Assembly (NCBI GenBank): GCA_963931925.1
Contig: OZ007571.1
Coordinates: 41,778,779-41,842,778, forward strand
Length of the DNA stretch: 64,000 nt
Source of the DNA: Onchidella celtica
Lineage: Eukaryota > Mollusca > Gastropoda > Systellommatophora > Onchidiidae
Reading direction: 5' to 3'
The position numbers and the translations under genes were made by a program. The notes under the pieces were generated by a model that was given only the letters and a program-made list of their open reading frames with translations, was not told the origin of the DNA and ran no database searches. Position 1 is the first letter of the stretch, and every line of letters starts with the position of its first letter. This document shows, piece by piece, positions 1-12,950 of this stretch.

Positions 1-95
<95 letters not shown>

Positions 96-104
96 GTAGA
101 TAGG
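1..104. repeat. (GATA)n microsatellite, cut by window edge
   Basis: Nearly perfect TAGA/GATA tetranucleotide array that starts at the first base, so its true length is not visible. Its last units degenerate to GGTAGATAGG. Confidence 0.97.
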
Positions 105-176
105 TTTTTTCTAATGTTATTGTTTTGCTCCTTTATCCCATCAATCATTCTATGACCTCAAACACAGTAATACTAG

Positions 177-431
177 ATCACTAACACTTTCTTTTTAAAT
201 AGTCTCCATAGTTACTGCCATTTTGTTGACAGTTCGTCAGTCATTGAGATCTTTACGTCCGACACCAACTGGAAGTGGTACATTCCACCCATCGGTCCCA
301 TGTACCAGAATTCAACATTGTTTTTGTGGCGTTTACCTGTTCGTTACCGGTGTCTGCGGGCGCCAGTGGAACGCTCACCTGAGCTGACCTACAGAACTAG
401 ATTACGTCAGCTGCACTTGACATGGTATTGA
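177..431 (+). other. Open stretch of higher complexity, possible exon, unassigned
   Basis: A stop-free frame of about 85 codons runs through this region, and a pyrimidine-rich tract ending in AG at 201-202 could act as a splice acceptor. The DNA from about 220 to 580 is less AT-rich than its surroundings. The translated stretch includes SDTNWKWYIPPIGPMYQ, which I do not recognise. No donor site, start codon or second exon supports it. It may equally be a chance frame or a transposon remnant. Confidence 0.15.
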
Positions 432-1842
432 TGCGCGAGCATGCACTCGTGCCGCTGGTACGCTCGCTAATGACCCAGTTTTTGGTCACAACTAGGTCAA
501 AGATGGCTGACGCCCTGGCCTAGTTTTATCCACTTGGATCGAACGACCTCGATCGGTGGCCTGCGGGGGGAAACCTATGCTTAACTCTTGATCTGTTTCT
601 TATCTGTAAACGCATTGGCACTCTTGACTTATAGATGAGTGTCGTCAATGGGGTTGTAAATTGTTATAGCCGCTACGAAATCTGGAGCATGTCATTCTCT
701 TGCCCTCTGTCCCGTTGGGTTTTTTTTCCCCCTTGTTCTATCATTTGGAATACTGTATGGAAAACGGCTTTTCTACCTGTGAAACGGGACAATTTCAATA
801 CTTATACGGTCATTTTATTTACAATTTTACATTATCGCAGTTTTATGAACTTCAAATGATTTTTAAAAAGGCTGGAGGGAGGAAAAGGGAACAACAACAA
901 CAACAACAACAAAAACAAACAAACACCATACACACAACAACAAACTATATATTATTTGGATATATAATTTAATATGAAATCCAGTTATTGAAGCTTTTCC
1001 CAATTCTGATCAAACGTGGTTGTTATATTTCCCTGTCCCGTTCTTATATAATTGTGATCTGTAATATCATTGTATTGTTCCGATACAAGCTGTTAACCCA
1101 TTTATAAAAGCAAAATCAGAATGCAAAAATAAAGGTCTTTTAATAAATTCATTTAGAACATAACACATTGCTTCAGGAGTGTTTGGGTGTTCTTGTCGTC
1201 TCTGTATAGCAAATACTCTGAGACAGTGTTTTAAGGTATGTCCCGAAATTGATGATCTGGGGCATGAATAAATTCATCCCATTTACTGTTCAGCAAAGAG
1301 GAAATAATTATTGTACTGCTGTTGTTTTTAGGATTTAGAGCACATCGGTTTATGGCTTATGTCCATTTTTTTTCTTCTATTTTCTATGCCCGGTGTTCTT
1401 GAGTTGTATGTATTTTGAGAATTTATGATCAAACGAAGGGGAATTGGTTCGATGCGGGATTGGAATTTATTATGCTCTATTTGTTACCAGATCAACAGCA
1501 AATAAATCAGCTGTGGGCTCAGTGTTAACCCACCATTAATCAGGTTAATATCTGCAGGAGTGTTGGTGCGTACATAATGTGATTTATTGTATATTGTGAT
1601 GTATCATGACGGGATCTTGAGCTGTATAAGCGTTCGCTGGTTTAACAGATGGGTAAATTAGATACATTTCATACTGTGTCAGTGTTGAGAAATGTGATTT
1701 ATTCGTAACTGATAGTAAAATAATTATGGCTGCTCAAACAGACAGAAACAACATACAGTGGTACTGCACAGCTTCCTTGCATAAATGAATATATAGAGAG
1801 CATAATTTTACAACATCGATGTTTGTAACCTAAGAATAAAAT
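432..1842. other. AT-rich non-coding stretch
   Basis: No gene recognised. It contains a short CAA tract at about 889-910 and otherwise AT-rich sequence with only short chance frames. Confidence 0.6.
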
Positions 1843-2075
1843 ATGAGTGGATCCGGCGAAATCGGGCTTAAGTTGTAAGATCAAATTGCTGAGAAGGCCC
1901 TTAAAAGGTGGAAAAAACGTTAATGTCTATGGAAATTGAGATTTGCTTATAAAATGAAAGATCAGCCATTTGCCCTCATCGAATCAAAAATTTTGCTTCA
2001 AATCGTCTTGGAGTGTTCATTTTTTAAGACATGTAAAATATTCACCTTTAGCCTGATTTCTCCAGATCCCCTCAC
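1843..2075. mobile_element. Terminal-inverted-repeat MITE, family A copy 1
   Basis: The left end (ATGAGTGGATCCGGCGAAAT and onward) is an imperfect inverted repeat of the right end, which reads CTTTAGCCTGATTTCTCC then AGATCCCCTCAC. Arms are about 35-40 bp. A second copy of nearly identical length lies at 7499-7730 and shares the internal text GAGAAGGCCCTT, GAGATTTGCTT and AAATCGTCTT. This makes it a small non-autonomous DNA transposon. The superfamily is not clear because I could not fix a target duplication. Confidence 0.75.
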
Positions 2076-2142
2076 AAATTATGAATGGGTTTCGTCAGTT
2101 TTCTCTTCTAAGGACATTTTTTTTCTTCTTTTTGGTTATAAT

Positions 2143-2205
2143 TGTTGTTGCTGTTGTTGTGTTGTTGTTGTTGTTGCTGGTGGTGATTGTGGTGGTGGTT
2201 GTGAT
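2143..2205. repeat. Imperfect (TTG)n / (GGT)n trinucleotide repeat
   Basis: A run of GTT/TTG units grades into GGT units. It translates to a poly-Cys/Val/Gly stretch in one frame, which is why an apparent open frame crosses it. Confidence 0.85.
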
Positions 2206-2346
2206 GTTTTTCTAGTATGCATTAACTGTAATGAATGTTTTCATGTCTGTTTAGAAAAGAATGCATCATTTCACTGAATTTAGAGATCATGTTAGCTCAC
2301 TGGTTTTATAAGTGTCGATTCTAGAAAAAAATTAATATAAATTTTG

Positions 2347-2406
2347 CCGGTTCAGTGCCAAGAAGTAATTCAACTAGGGAAATAATCGCTTCTTGCACTG
2401 AACCGG
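2347..2406. repeat. Hairpin-forming inverted repeat
   Basis: Arms CCGGTTCAGTGCCAAGAAG (2347-2365) and CTTCTTGCACTGAACCGG (2389-2406) are complementary except for one extra C, with a 23-base loop. The flanks AAATTTTG and AAATTTGT extend the pairing weakly outward. It could be the core of a tiny foldback element. I did not find a second copy. Confidence 0.8.
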
Positions 2407-2982
2407 AAATTTGTAACTTCGTGTCTCTCAATTAGTATCGTCTAGTTTTATGGGATACCATAAATGTACTTTCCCATCAAAACCGAAAATTATTTCCTCT
2501 TCAGAAATGTGAACTTCTAGGATTTCACACCTTCGTTCAATACAATATTACATTAATTATCATTTCAAAAGCAGAGTGGGAAGTCGAAAGATGAAAAAAC
2601 GCGAACATCCGGATACCGGAAGTTACCAACCACTGACCCACATTTTTCATGTCTATTTCCAGTAAAAATCCCCACTTGGCAACCCGACAATTCCCTACCC
2701 AGCTTGTTCTGATTGGAGGTGTTGACACCTTGGTTTGATGTCTGATTTATCGGTTAGTAATGTTAGACATCAATCCGTTCTTTCATCAAAAAAGGCTAAA
2801 TTTCGTGGCCGGAAGCGGCATAACACACACGGTTTCCATTTTCTTGATATGTTATTGACAAATGGCAAATGGTTGTTGGAACATTGAAATGGCTCAAAAT
2901 TAGGTCAAATAAATTTTCGCGCACACACACACACATACACACAATGTCAGAACAGAGTTTTAGAGAAGCAAGGCGTTATTTA

Positions 2983-3101
2983 CAAGGCATACCTTGAAAC
3001 TAACTGTAGCGTTATTTTCAAGGCATATCTTAACAGCTTCTGATTGGTCAATGAAACATGCCTTGAAAATAACGCTGGCGTTAGTTCCAAGGCATACCTT
3101 G
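2983..3101. mobile_element. Inverted-repeat element with 44-bp arms
   Basis: Arm one spans 2983-3026 and arm two 3058-3101. They are reverse complements with about 6 mismatches in 44 and are separated by a 31-base spacer containing CTTCTGATTGGTCAATG. This is typical of a foldback MITE. The spacer and second arm recur at 3276-3339. Confidence 0.75.
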
Positions 3102-3275
3102 AGTCCAATAAACAATACATAGCTACCCCGGTGGCTTTCCCTGATATGTCAATCTGACTACTACCCAGACGAACATCGGCCTACGGCCTCGATGATACAA
3201 ACTGACTAGACCCTCACGTCGTTACATATCAGTCTGACAATGCACAGTCTAAGGCTCCACGTTTAGAAATACTGA

Positions 3276-3339
3276 AACAGCTTCTGATTGGTCAATGAAA
3301 CATGCCTTGAAAATAACGCTGGCGTTAGTTCCAAGGCAT
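3276..3339 (+). repeat. 64-bp exact direct repeat of 3032-3095
   Basis: These 64 bases repeat 3032-3095 exactly, 244 bases downstream. The copy includes the spacer and the right arm of the adjacent inverted-repeat element but not its left arm. The 3102-3275 interval between copies is of higher complexity and has no recognised gene. Confidence 0.9.
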
Positions 3340-4107
3340 GCCGTGAAAATAACCACTTCGTTTAGAGAAAGGTATGTCTGAATGCGGTAGTGTTTGAAGA
3401 CCCAGATGGAAGAACAATTATAGTCGAATTTTAAAGATTTTTTACGTTATTAAAAAAAAAATACTGCAATGCTTAATTTGCCCCAAAGCCCAGTTGTTGT
3501 TGTTGTTTTTTTCTACTTAAGTGAAGCCTCCCTCTGAAGAAACAGGTTGCCTTTCTTTATCTCCAGGAACAATACAATTGGGGACTTTCAAACTTAAAAA
3601 TCGACTTTTTTTTTCAGTTTCACGGATATGTGACTATGGTTGTTTTTTCTTCTTGGTCCTCATTTTGAACTGGAATTTACGGAGAGAGATAAACTTGACC
3701 TTAATAGAAACTGCTGAATGTACAGTGATTAACTAAATACCTTTCCCTATAACAAATGTTTCATCAAACTGCGCTTCCAGAATTGTAAATTTGATCTGAC
3801 GGTCGACTAAAAAGTCTTGACTGTTTATCATGCGTTGCTCAAATTCTGCGTTAATGTATTTGCTGTCACCTGAATGATGCTGTATGACAGCTATATTACA
3901 GCATTCTTCCCTGTTTATGTTAATCAAAGTATCAGATTCACAGATTGTAATTACTTCACTGAATAATTTTCCATAATTTGTTTCATTTTTAAACCTCTGT
4001 CAGAAACCATGTCAGCAGCAGCTGGGACGTGATACTTTTCAAATACATATTGTTGTTAATGTCATGTTAACACCATTAATTTGACATATTTGGAAATCTA
4101 TGACCCG

Positions 4108-4249
4108 GGTTAAGGGGGTGGGGGGGGGGGGATATCACGCTTATGATGTAATGAAACACATAATAATTTGGGGTGGGTGGGGGAGAGAAGAATGTGAAAT
4201 CACACGAGTGATACTGATGATACACAGAATAATCTAAAACTAGTTGGGT

Positions 4250-4285
<36 letters not shown>

Positions 4286-4470
4286 CAGTCAGACAGACAG
4301 AGACAGAGAGACAGAGATATAGAGACAGAGAGCGAAAGAGACTAAGAGAGACACACAGAGAGAGACACCGAAAGAGAATAGAGAGGGGGTGAGAGAAGAG
4401 AGGATGGCAAAAGGAGAGGAAGGACAGTACGTTAAAGGAAAAGAGAGATTAAAGAAGGCAAACAGAGTGA
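4108..4470. repeat. Poly-G runs and (GA)n/(GACA)n purine tract
   Basis: There is a G run at about 4114-4131, further G-rich sequence near 4171-4185, then GAGA with CAGA/GACA interruptions from about 4250 to 4400, fading into purine-rich DNA. The serine/leucine-rich frames across it are repeat translations. Confidence 0.85.
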
Positions 4471-4479
4471 GCACTAGCG

Positions 4480-6803
4480 CATGGGCTAAACCTTCAAATG
4501 GATTTCAATAGGAATGGCATGGCACAACCTACAAACATAATTATACAAAATAAATGTAGGCAAAGTTGTAATGTTATAAGTATCAATAGGTCTATATTCC
4601 ATATATTTTCCTATTCACACATGCAACCATCTTGAAGCAATTTCTCCCGTGTGCTCGTTTATGTAATTTGGAAAACTAGGTCTGTCAGATTCCATGCAAA
4701 AACAGAAGGGATTTTCAAGAATTTGTGGGGGACATTGGCGGTTGTTCAGATTGTTTACTAGGGAAACAGAAGAAAACCACGAAATCTGTCTGGCGGGTAT
4801 GAAATGTTGAAGACACTGACGCCCCCGGGGTGCCTTGCTGAAAAGGCACTTTAAATTTTGTTTAGTGAAGGGAATGGGGGCAACACATGTACCTATGACA
4901 GGAATTTGGGACACTCCGGGTGTGGATTAGGCATTTCCCGGTGTTGAGAGCATTCTGACCTGTCGATCGCGCAAACAGACCTAACACAGGGAATCAGTTT
5001 ACACCAAAACCAAAGAAGAGATGCCAGGGAAAATAAACATGGAAATTCATTAAGACGTGACTGTATTAGTGGGACTGATAACAGGTTGGCGGGGTTGTCT
5101 AAATGTCAATCCATCACTCCTGACCTATTATACTGTACATTTAGCGACAGATTTGAAAGGTAGCCAAATCGGGCAAGGGATTGGGTGGCCCGCAATATGG
5201 CGATGGGGTTATTTTCTGTAACCAGCTTAAACTGCAGCTGAATCAGTGAGGTTCTCCCCATACTATCGTAATTGCCCCCCCCCCCCCCCAGTTCCTTTAG
5301 TCATCAGTTTTAAACATTTGAAACAGGTCAGCAGTGTGGGAGACTCAGTAGCTTAGTGGGAATTTTCGCACGAGGTTTCACATATTCAAATAATTCTTGA
5401 CTTCAGAATGAACGACACCAAATTGAAATGAACTGTAAAATTGATAATAAAATGAAACTAAACTCGATGAACAAGAACAGCAAAAGGCTTGACATTACGA
5501 AGTTGTAATTTACAATTTTTTGATGTTACTGTACATGCATGTGGATGAATCATTCAATGCACGTTTATATAATGTATGTCCGTACTTCAGTTCGAGAAAG
5601 TATACACATAAAAGAAAAATATGGTTCTCTGTATTTGGGTTTTAGTTTTATGGCTCGATAACGGCTGTACTGCACCTCGCACTGTTCATTTAGGAGAAGT
5701 CAATAACAAAAATAAATTGAAAGTGCACACAAGCTGACAATACTCATCAGTCTTTTATGAAAATTTATATGTACATAGGAGTGGAAATAGCGTTCAAAAA
5801 GAGAGTTTTCCCGATGCTTGAAGAGAGGTAAGACAAGAGGAGAACAGATATTGAAATAAATACTGTAATTTTATACTCCTATTAGGATTATGCTATTATC
5901 TTACGAAGTCTATTTTTAAATTATCGTTGTTGTTTTTTTAAAATTTACTTCTGCTGGGTTTTTGCTTAATATGCTTTTATTTGTACACTATGCCATTTTA
6001 CGTACATGACCTATAATAAATACTTTTCATGAAAAGATTGAATATCAAATTTTTACTGTATTATATATGTAAATATGTGTATATTCTAGACAGTAAAATA
6101 TTGGGATGAGCGTTACTAGATACACTGTAAAAAAGGTTGAGCTTCCAAACGTACCATGCATAACGCGAGAAGAAATCTGAGCAAGTAGTTCTATGAGCAA
6201 AGACCATGCTATCTAAGTTCATTCTTCCTATTTGTGAATATTACACCATGATCAGTCTCTCTAACATAAGAGTTTGAATAAATGTCTGCATTCAAAAAGC
6301 CCTGCATAATAATTTTCATTAACACTCCACAGTGCACATCTTGTAATTTGCATTTTATTTTATATTTCGTATTCATCTTTAACAACCCAGCGGGTAGTCC
6401 TGGTTTATATTTCTTTCTTGCGAAAAGCTGGCAGATGGAAATCAAATTCAAATCTCATATTCACCAGTGCTCTACTTGCAGCTTGACCTACTTTTAGTGC
6501 ATTACCGGGAAAGCAAACTGGTTACCCCGAGAAATATTTGTTTGAAACCACTATTTCCTGTGGCATCTGCTGGTCTATGGTTTTAAAGCGGATTTAGAGA
6601 TTTATGCGCCAGGAACTAAAGTCTATTTCTACTGATGACATTTGGGCGAAGTTCCGTAATCTAAACAGCTCAAAGTATGTCACGTTCGACTTTCTACTTC
6701 ACTAAACAGATATTATATACGAGTTTTCCCCGCTACCTGAAACTGAAATATTTCGAAAAACGGAACATAGTTTTAGAAAGGCAATTACATGCAGGTAGAT
6801 GGT
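4480..6803. other. AT-rich non-coding stretch
   Basis: I see no recognisable gene. It contains a poly-C run at about 5275-5290. The rest is AT-rich unique-looking sequence with short chance frames only. Confidence 0.6.
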
Positions 6804-7045
<242 letters not shown>

Positions 7046-7498
7046 GTATGACCTTGTGGAGGTTAGCTGATCCTGACACTCTAAGAGGCTCGAGAACTAC
7101 TGTCAATACATATACAATCAATGCCTATTTCAGACTATAATAACATTGATTCCTACTCGTAAACAGGTTAGCGTCAGTGCTGCAGCAACATTAATGTCTG
7201 ACCTAGCTCTCTCTGTAAAATTGCAAAAGGGATTTGAATGTCAACTGTATAGGAACTTTCGACACAAATGGCCGATACATGTAACAAATCACTCCAAAAA
7301 TGCAGGAAAATATAGAAATTGACACGCAATTGTGAATAATGAAAACAACGTTATTAACAGTAAACTATTGGTAGCTGATGTCGCAATCAAAGAATGAATA
7401 AATAATTATGTGGACTGAGCTGATATGGCAAAAGATGAAATGAAGAAATTAACTCACTGACTAAATCTACTTTTACAACGACATCATTTTGCATATTC

Positions 7499-7730
7499 GT
7501 GAGTGAATCTGGTGAAGTGGGACTTAAGGTGAAAGACCAAATCCCCGAGAAGGCCCTTCCAAATTTCTGTTCAAATTGAGATTTGCTTGATATAAAATGA
7601 AAGATTAGCCCATTTTTCTGCATTCAGCTAGAACATTTCGCTTGAAATCGTCTTAGAAATATTTTATTTTGATTTTTTTAAAGCGGTATATATATTTCAC
7701 TGTAAACTCCATTTCGCCACATCCACTCAC
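7499..7730. mobile_element. Terminal-inverted-repeat MITE, family A copy 2
   Basis: The left end GTGAGTGAATCTGGTGAAGT pairs with the right end, which ends in CGCCACATCCACTCAC. Arms are about 40 bp. At 232 bp it is one base shorter than the copy at 1843-2075, with which it shares the end motif and internal blocks GAGAAGGCCCTT and GAGATTTGCTT. Divergence between the copies suggests old insertions. Confidence 0.75.
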
Positions 7731-8361
7731 ATTTTATCAATGTACTAGTTCAGCTAGTATCATGGTCCTTAAAACGGAATCGAAATAGATACAAAGTTGT
7801 TTTGATTCAAAAAGGAAAAGAAAAGAAAACAACGCAAAAAAAGACATGAATAAAGAAAAGAGCATTATTTTCTCATCTGTTCTAACGAGTGACAAGAAAA
7901 GCACGAATTTACCCTTGTTTTAAACATTCTCCCTAGGGACATGGACCAGTTGCGCTCAGGTGCTCCTACAGTACTCTTGTATTGAGATTCGGGTAATGAG
8001 GTCACTCTACCGCCCTGACCTGCTCAAGGGAGATGGGCTTGATCAATCAGTTGAATTTGATCTATCTGAAGCGTGAGTTAACACCGCTGCCTGCGGGATG
8101 GCAAAACAATCTACTCACTTATCATAAGAACATCAGTATCATAGATTTCTGCCTGACTGCCTTCAGACCTGGGGTCCCTCGTTCTGCCAGAATCAGGTCG
8201 GAGAGAGGGAAGATGGAAGACAAGGAGGAGGTGTGGAAAGACATGACATGATCGACACAGAAACCTACGATGCTGCCACAGATCAACATGGACCCCCCTG
8301 CGAGGCTCTTCAAGTTATATTCATGATAGGTGGTGGTTATTAAGGAGAGTTGGTAAAGAAA
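7731..8361. other. Non-coding stretch
   Basis: Unique-looking sequence, A-rich near 7800-7865. I recognise no gene or element here. Confidence 0.5.
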
Positions 8362-8760
8362 CAGGGGAAAGAGAGAGAGACAGACAGACAGACAGATAGA
8401 GTCAAGGAATGAGAGAAGGAGAGAGAGAAAGAGGGAGAGAGTTAGGAGAGAAAAGAACGTGGAGGAAAAGATTTAAAGAAGATCGGGGCAATGAAAGAGA
8501 GAAGGAAAACGAGAGCAAGAGAGAGACAGACAGACAGACAGAATGACAGATATATACATAGAGAAAGATAGAGATACAGAGGGGAGGGAACGAGAGAGGA
8601 GACACAGAGCGGCAGATAGGGGGGAGGGGAGGGGGGTAAGAGAGGATGGAAGAGACAAACAGACGGAGAGGGAGAGAGACAGAGACAGACAGAAATAGAA
8701 AGACACAGAGAGAGAGAGAGGGTGGGATGCACAGAGACAGCGAGGGGGGGGGGGGAACAA
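8362..8760. repeat. (GA)n/(GACA)n purine tract with G run
   Basis: About 400 bases of GAGA, CAGA and GGGGAG sequence ending in a poly-G run near 8743-8754. The overlapping Ser/Leu/Pro-rich frames on the opposite strand are repeat translations, not genes. Confidence 0.9.
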
Positions 8761-9527
8761 TAGCAATGACATGACCTATTTCTCTTTACGCACTCCCATC
8801 CACACAACAACAGATCCGACACTTTGACATTTATCTGATTGTTTTGTTACTGGTCACAGTACATAGCCCCAGACAGCTTTAATTCAATACCACAATGTTA
8901 GCTGAGCTATTCAAACTTCTTCATGCGAATATCGGCCACCAGCCAAACTGACATAACTTCAGTGAGAAAATAACCCTTTACTCTGCCCCTGGGCAAATGT
9001 CCACGACATTCCCCTGGAACTAGGTCATCTGGTTAGGAAATTGTGCTAATTACTATATTTGGGCTAATGCCATATTAAGTTGTGCACGAGATCGTGAGAA
9101 TTACATAGAAGTATATACGCAAAATTCTTGCAATATATCAGCTAAAGCCAAATGCTAAAGAAGTTGGGCTTAGATCTAGATTTATTTTGGTTAAAGCGCA
9201 TAGACTATTTGTTATCTAACACCTTGCATGTCTTCTGCTGTGCAATGGCAAAACACTACATACTCCAGAAAACAACATTTTATTATATTTTATAGGCGGT
9301 GCAAAAAAAACAACAACAAAAAAAAAAATAACAAAAAAATTGGCTTTTTGTACTAGGTATTAATCTTTATTAAGTTTCCATTTTATCATCACAAAAGAAG
9401 AAAAATATAAGTGATACCAAAAATATAAGCTAGATAGAAAAACAGTACATATAAGACTGATAAGAATTACGTTCAAAATTGAACACCGAGATTGGCGTGT
9501 GAAGAATTTTCTGTAACAGGGCTAAGA

Positions 9528-9750
9528 GAGACAGAAAGATGGGGGGGGGGGAGGCGGGACGAGCAGGAGAGAGAGAGACAGAGAGAGACAGAGAGAGAGA
9601 GAAACAGAGAGAGGAGGAGAGAGAGGAGGAGAGAGAGGAGGAGGAGAGTGAGAGGAGAGAGACAGAGAGAGAGAAAAGGGGAAGGCGAAAGAGGGAGAGA
9701 GACAGAGAGAGAGAGAGACAGAGAGAGAGAGAGAGACAGAGAGAGAGACT
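9528..9750. repeat. (GA)n purine tract with poly-G
   Basis: A poly-G run at about 9541-9551 is followed by GAGA/GACAGA/GGAGGA units to 9748. Arg/Glu-rich and Leu/Ser-rich frames over it are artefacts. The upstream 8761-9527 interval is AT-rich with poly-A near 9303-9340 and no recognised gene. Confidence 0.9.
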
Positions 9751-10002
9751 TAACATTTGTCCCTATTTCTACCTGTCTGGTCACATCTATCTAAGTAACT
9801 GCCCACATTCTCTTCTACCTGGCATTTTGCTGACCTACTCTCTTATCTCCTTACCTGCATAATTATCAACAAATCTACTCAGCGCCCCCACAAACATATT
9901 CTACGTGTCTGCTTCTCTGTTTCTGTGGTTGTCATCGGCTTTTTACACTAAGTCTTTACACAGGATACAAATTGCATCGTTATTCATTCCACTTTTCCTT
10001 GT

Positions 10003-10382
10003 ATTAACTGAACTGAAGGCACAAGTTAATGGAGATTATAATTCTCGACAGCTACATCATTAATATACGTATCAAGTTTATACTGTATTAAGTTCTACGT
10101 CTTCGGAAACATCTCAACATTCGTTATATAATCTAAATTGAGGACACAATTTGACGAAGATTATACTTCTCATCATGCCCTACATCATTAAAATATGTTT
10201 TAAGTTTATATAGTCATAAGTTCAATGTCTCCAGAAATATCTTAACATTTTTTTTATATAAACTGAATTCAAGACACAGTTTGAAGAATGTTATAATTCT
10301 CGACAAGCCCTTCATATATCATTAAAATACAGATTAAATTTATATTGTAGTAAGTTCAACGTCTTCAGAAACTTCTGAACTA
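10003..10382 (+). repeat. Diverged tandem array, three units of ~125 bp
   Basis: Three successive units share the order: AACTGAA.T..AGGCACAAG, GATTATAATTCTCGACA, ACATCATTAA, TTTATAxTGTA, AAGTTCxACGTCT, and CATCTCAACATT. The anchor GGCACA/GGACAC/AGACAC falls near 10018, 10142 and 10272, giving a period of about 124-130 bases. Copies are clearly diverged. No open frame spans the array, so this is a satellite-like repeat rather than a coding tandem. Confidence 0.8.
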
Positions 10383-10752
10383 TAGAAAAGAACTCCCTAA
10401 ACTACTGCGACATAAATATTGACAGGCCCTTGTTGAAATTGTCCTCCGTGGGTGTACGGAAGGTCAAGAAATGACTACAATAGTGGTCACCTGCATTCAG
10501 TCCTCCAAGTTTCTCAAGTATCTTTCAAATGTCCGCACGGTCAAACGGGGCCAGTCATAGTTCCGTCCTTATCGTCCAGATATTGTAAAGACGGACATGT
10601 ATTCTCACTTCAAGTGGCAGGTGCTTCTTTCCACAATGCGTGAGGCTCCTTCCTCCCTCTTCCTCTGTGTCTCTAAACCGTGCCTTCTTCTTCTTTTCAG
10701 ACATTTCGTCAGCGGCGGATCTATAAAATTACTTCTACGACAAGAAGTACAT

Positions 10753-10754
<2 letters not shown>

Positions 10755-10790
<36 letters not shown>

Positions 10791-10821
10791 TCCTCTCTTA
10801 CTCTCTCTCTTCCTCTCTCTC

Positions 10822-10882
<61 letters not shown>

Positions 10883-10905
10883 GTCTCTCTCTCTCTCTCT
10901 CCTAT
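10755..10905. repeat. (CT)n microsatellite
   Basis: About 150 bases of CT dinucleotides with short interruptions. The Leu/Ser frame through it is an artefact. Confidence 0.95.
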
Positions 10906-12640
10906 ATAAACTGAAAACTTTCGCATTTCTTTTCTTTTTGTCGGCAACATACAGAAAAGAAGCTGATTCTACTCCGTTAGTTCCTTCCCCATTTCTTCTT
11001 CGAGTTTAAAGTTGACCTTTTCTGGACCTGAATGGTTTGAGCCGGAGTTAATACTTCTGGTATGATGCAATTATTATTATAATGATCTCAGTTTTCAATG
11101 CAGTTGGTAGGGTGAATTCAACACAATAGTTGGATGTTAACCAAACATCGTCACTGATTCACAGAAGAGTTTTAGCACAGGTGATTGTCAATTCGCAAAG
11201 AACATTTCAAAATGAACACAGCACTTCTACAGTTCTGCAAGCATTTGAATGGACGAAAAGAAGTTAATGGAAAACAGGCCTCAAGCAGAATTAATCAGTA
11301 GTTTTTGGGTTGCATTGGTAAATAAATTAAGGTGTTGACGACCATTTTGTTTTCTTCACAATAATCATCTGTCTGTCCATCCTCTTGCCTTCTTGCCCAT
11401 TTCACCACAGGAGCCTTCTGAACCGAATTCTAAACGATCGCTCTCCATTTCACCATCGGAGCCTCCCCTGAACCGAATCCCCACGCTGTCCAATCCACAA
11501 ACGGTTCTGTACCACAATTTACTATGAACCTCGTACCTCGTTCATTCATGGTCAGTGTCATGGTCGGTTCAGCCTTGGTTGGCGTTCACAATGATAGCCA
11601 CCGGAAGTTTAACAATAGCACCACAGGAAAACAGCCCGCCTGTTGATATTTTTTTACAGGTTATAAATTTACATTGTGTCTCTTTTATTGCTCTACCGTA
11701 AACATCCTAATGGAAACCGCTTGAAATAATGTTTAAAAAATGGGAACGGTGGGTTTATGTATAATACGTGTTTTCGAAACAAACGTACGAAACGAAAATG
11801 CGTACGAAAGCAATAAACATTTTTCTTTGATAGAAACGGAAATGACACTGTAATAACATGCGCAAACAGAATTTGTTCCATTTTATCCAAAGACATTGTT
11901 ACACGGTTATTGTCCTATTTTCTCTGCAATTTAATTACTGCAATTTAAAATTAAACGCATTTTCCCCCCGAATTTCAGGAACTGGAAAAATTAATCTATT
12001 TCTTTGTAATTAAGTAACATTCCCTATTGCCGCCCCAAAAATAAATATCATTTTGTCAGAGCTAATGTCAAAAGTGTCAAAAAGATTCTATGGTCCTTAT
12101 CTGACGGAAACGGACGATATTGATACGGGTATGTGTATGTGCACAGAGTGGAGGGGGTAATTTTTCTTTTGGGGGGGGGGGGCAGGGAAGGGGTGGAATA
12201 TGAATACATTTTGATATACACATTTGAGAAAGGCTGTTGGTAGCGGACCATATTGTAATTGCGAAGCCGGAGAGAGAAAATACTGAGTTGGGTTCATTGA
12301 ACATTTTTCTATAGCTTACTAGATTCTATGTAAAATACTACACTGTCCCAGAACAGTGGCTTTGTGGGGCGAAAAGGGATCTTTTAATCATCTCTCGGAA
12401 AAGTTTAACTTTCCAACGCAAATCAGTTCCTGTGTACTATCGCACAAAGATATTATTGGTACACTTGTATTTGAATTGAGGAGAATTCGTTGTTTGAAAT
12501 TAAACAATCATGTTTAAGTGTTCGTTTTATCACTGATTAGTATATTTTTATCAAGGGAATTATTGCATTTAACCTATGATAATAAAGTTGTTTATAGCTG
12601 TGGCAGCACAATTAATAACGAAGTTAAGCTCCTTGCAGTC
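10906..12640. other. Non-coding stretch with a small direct repeat
   Basis: A direct repeat of about 33 bases (CATTTCACCA..GGAGCC..CTGAACCGAATYC) occurs at 11398-11430 and 11446-11481. A poly-G run lies at about 12171-12182. I see no gene. Confidence 0.55.
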
Positions 12641-12680
12641 ACAACAACAGCAGCAACAACGACAACAACAACAACAACCG
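12640..12680. repeat. (CAA)n trinucleotide repeat
   Basis: CAACAACAG/CAACGA units, the same motif class as at 889-910, 12905-12950 and 50287-50305. Confidence 0.85.
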
Positions 12681-12770
12681 ATATACTTGCACAGTAATTG
12701 ATAGCGATCGCAACTATGAATTATGATGACACTGACAAAAGCAATAAACACAGCATGGACAATTTATAGG

Positions 12771-12901
<131 letters not shown>

Positions 12902-12950
12902 GACAACAATAAAACGGCAACAACAATAACAACATCAACGACAGCAACAG

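Noticed and set aside
8402-8822. Ser/Leu/Pro-rich frames that resemble membrane proteins
   Set aside because: Direct translation of a purine tract on the complementary strand.
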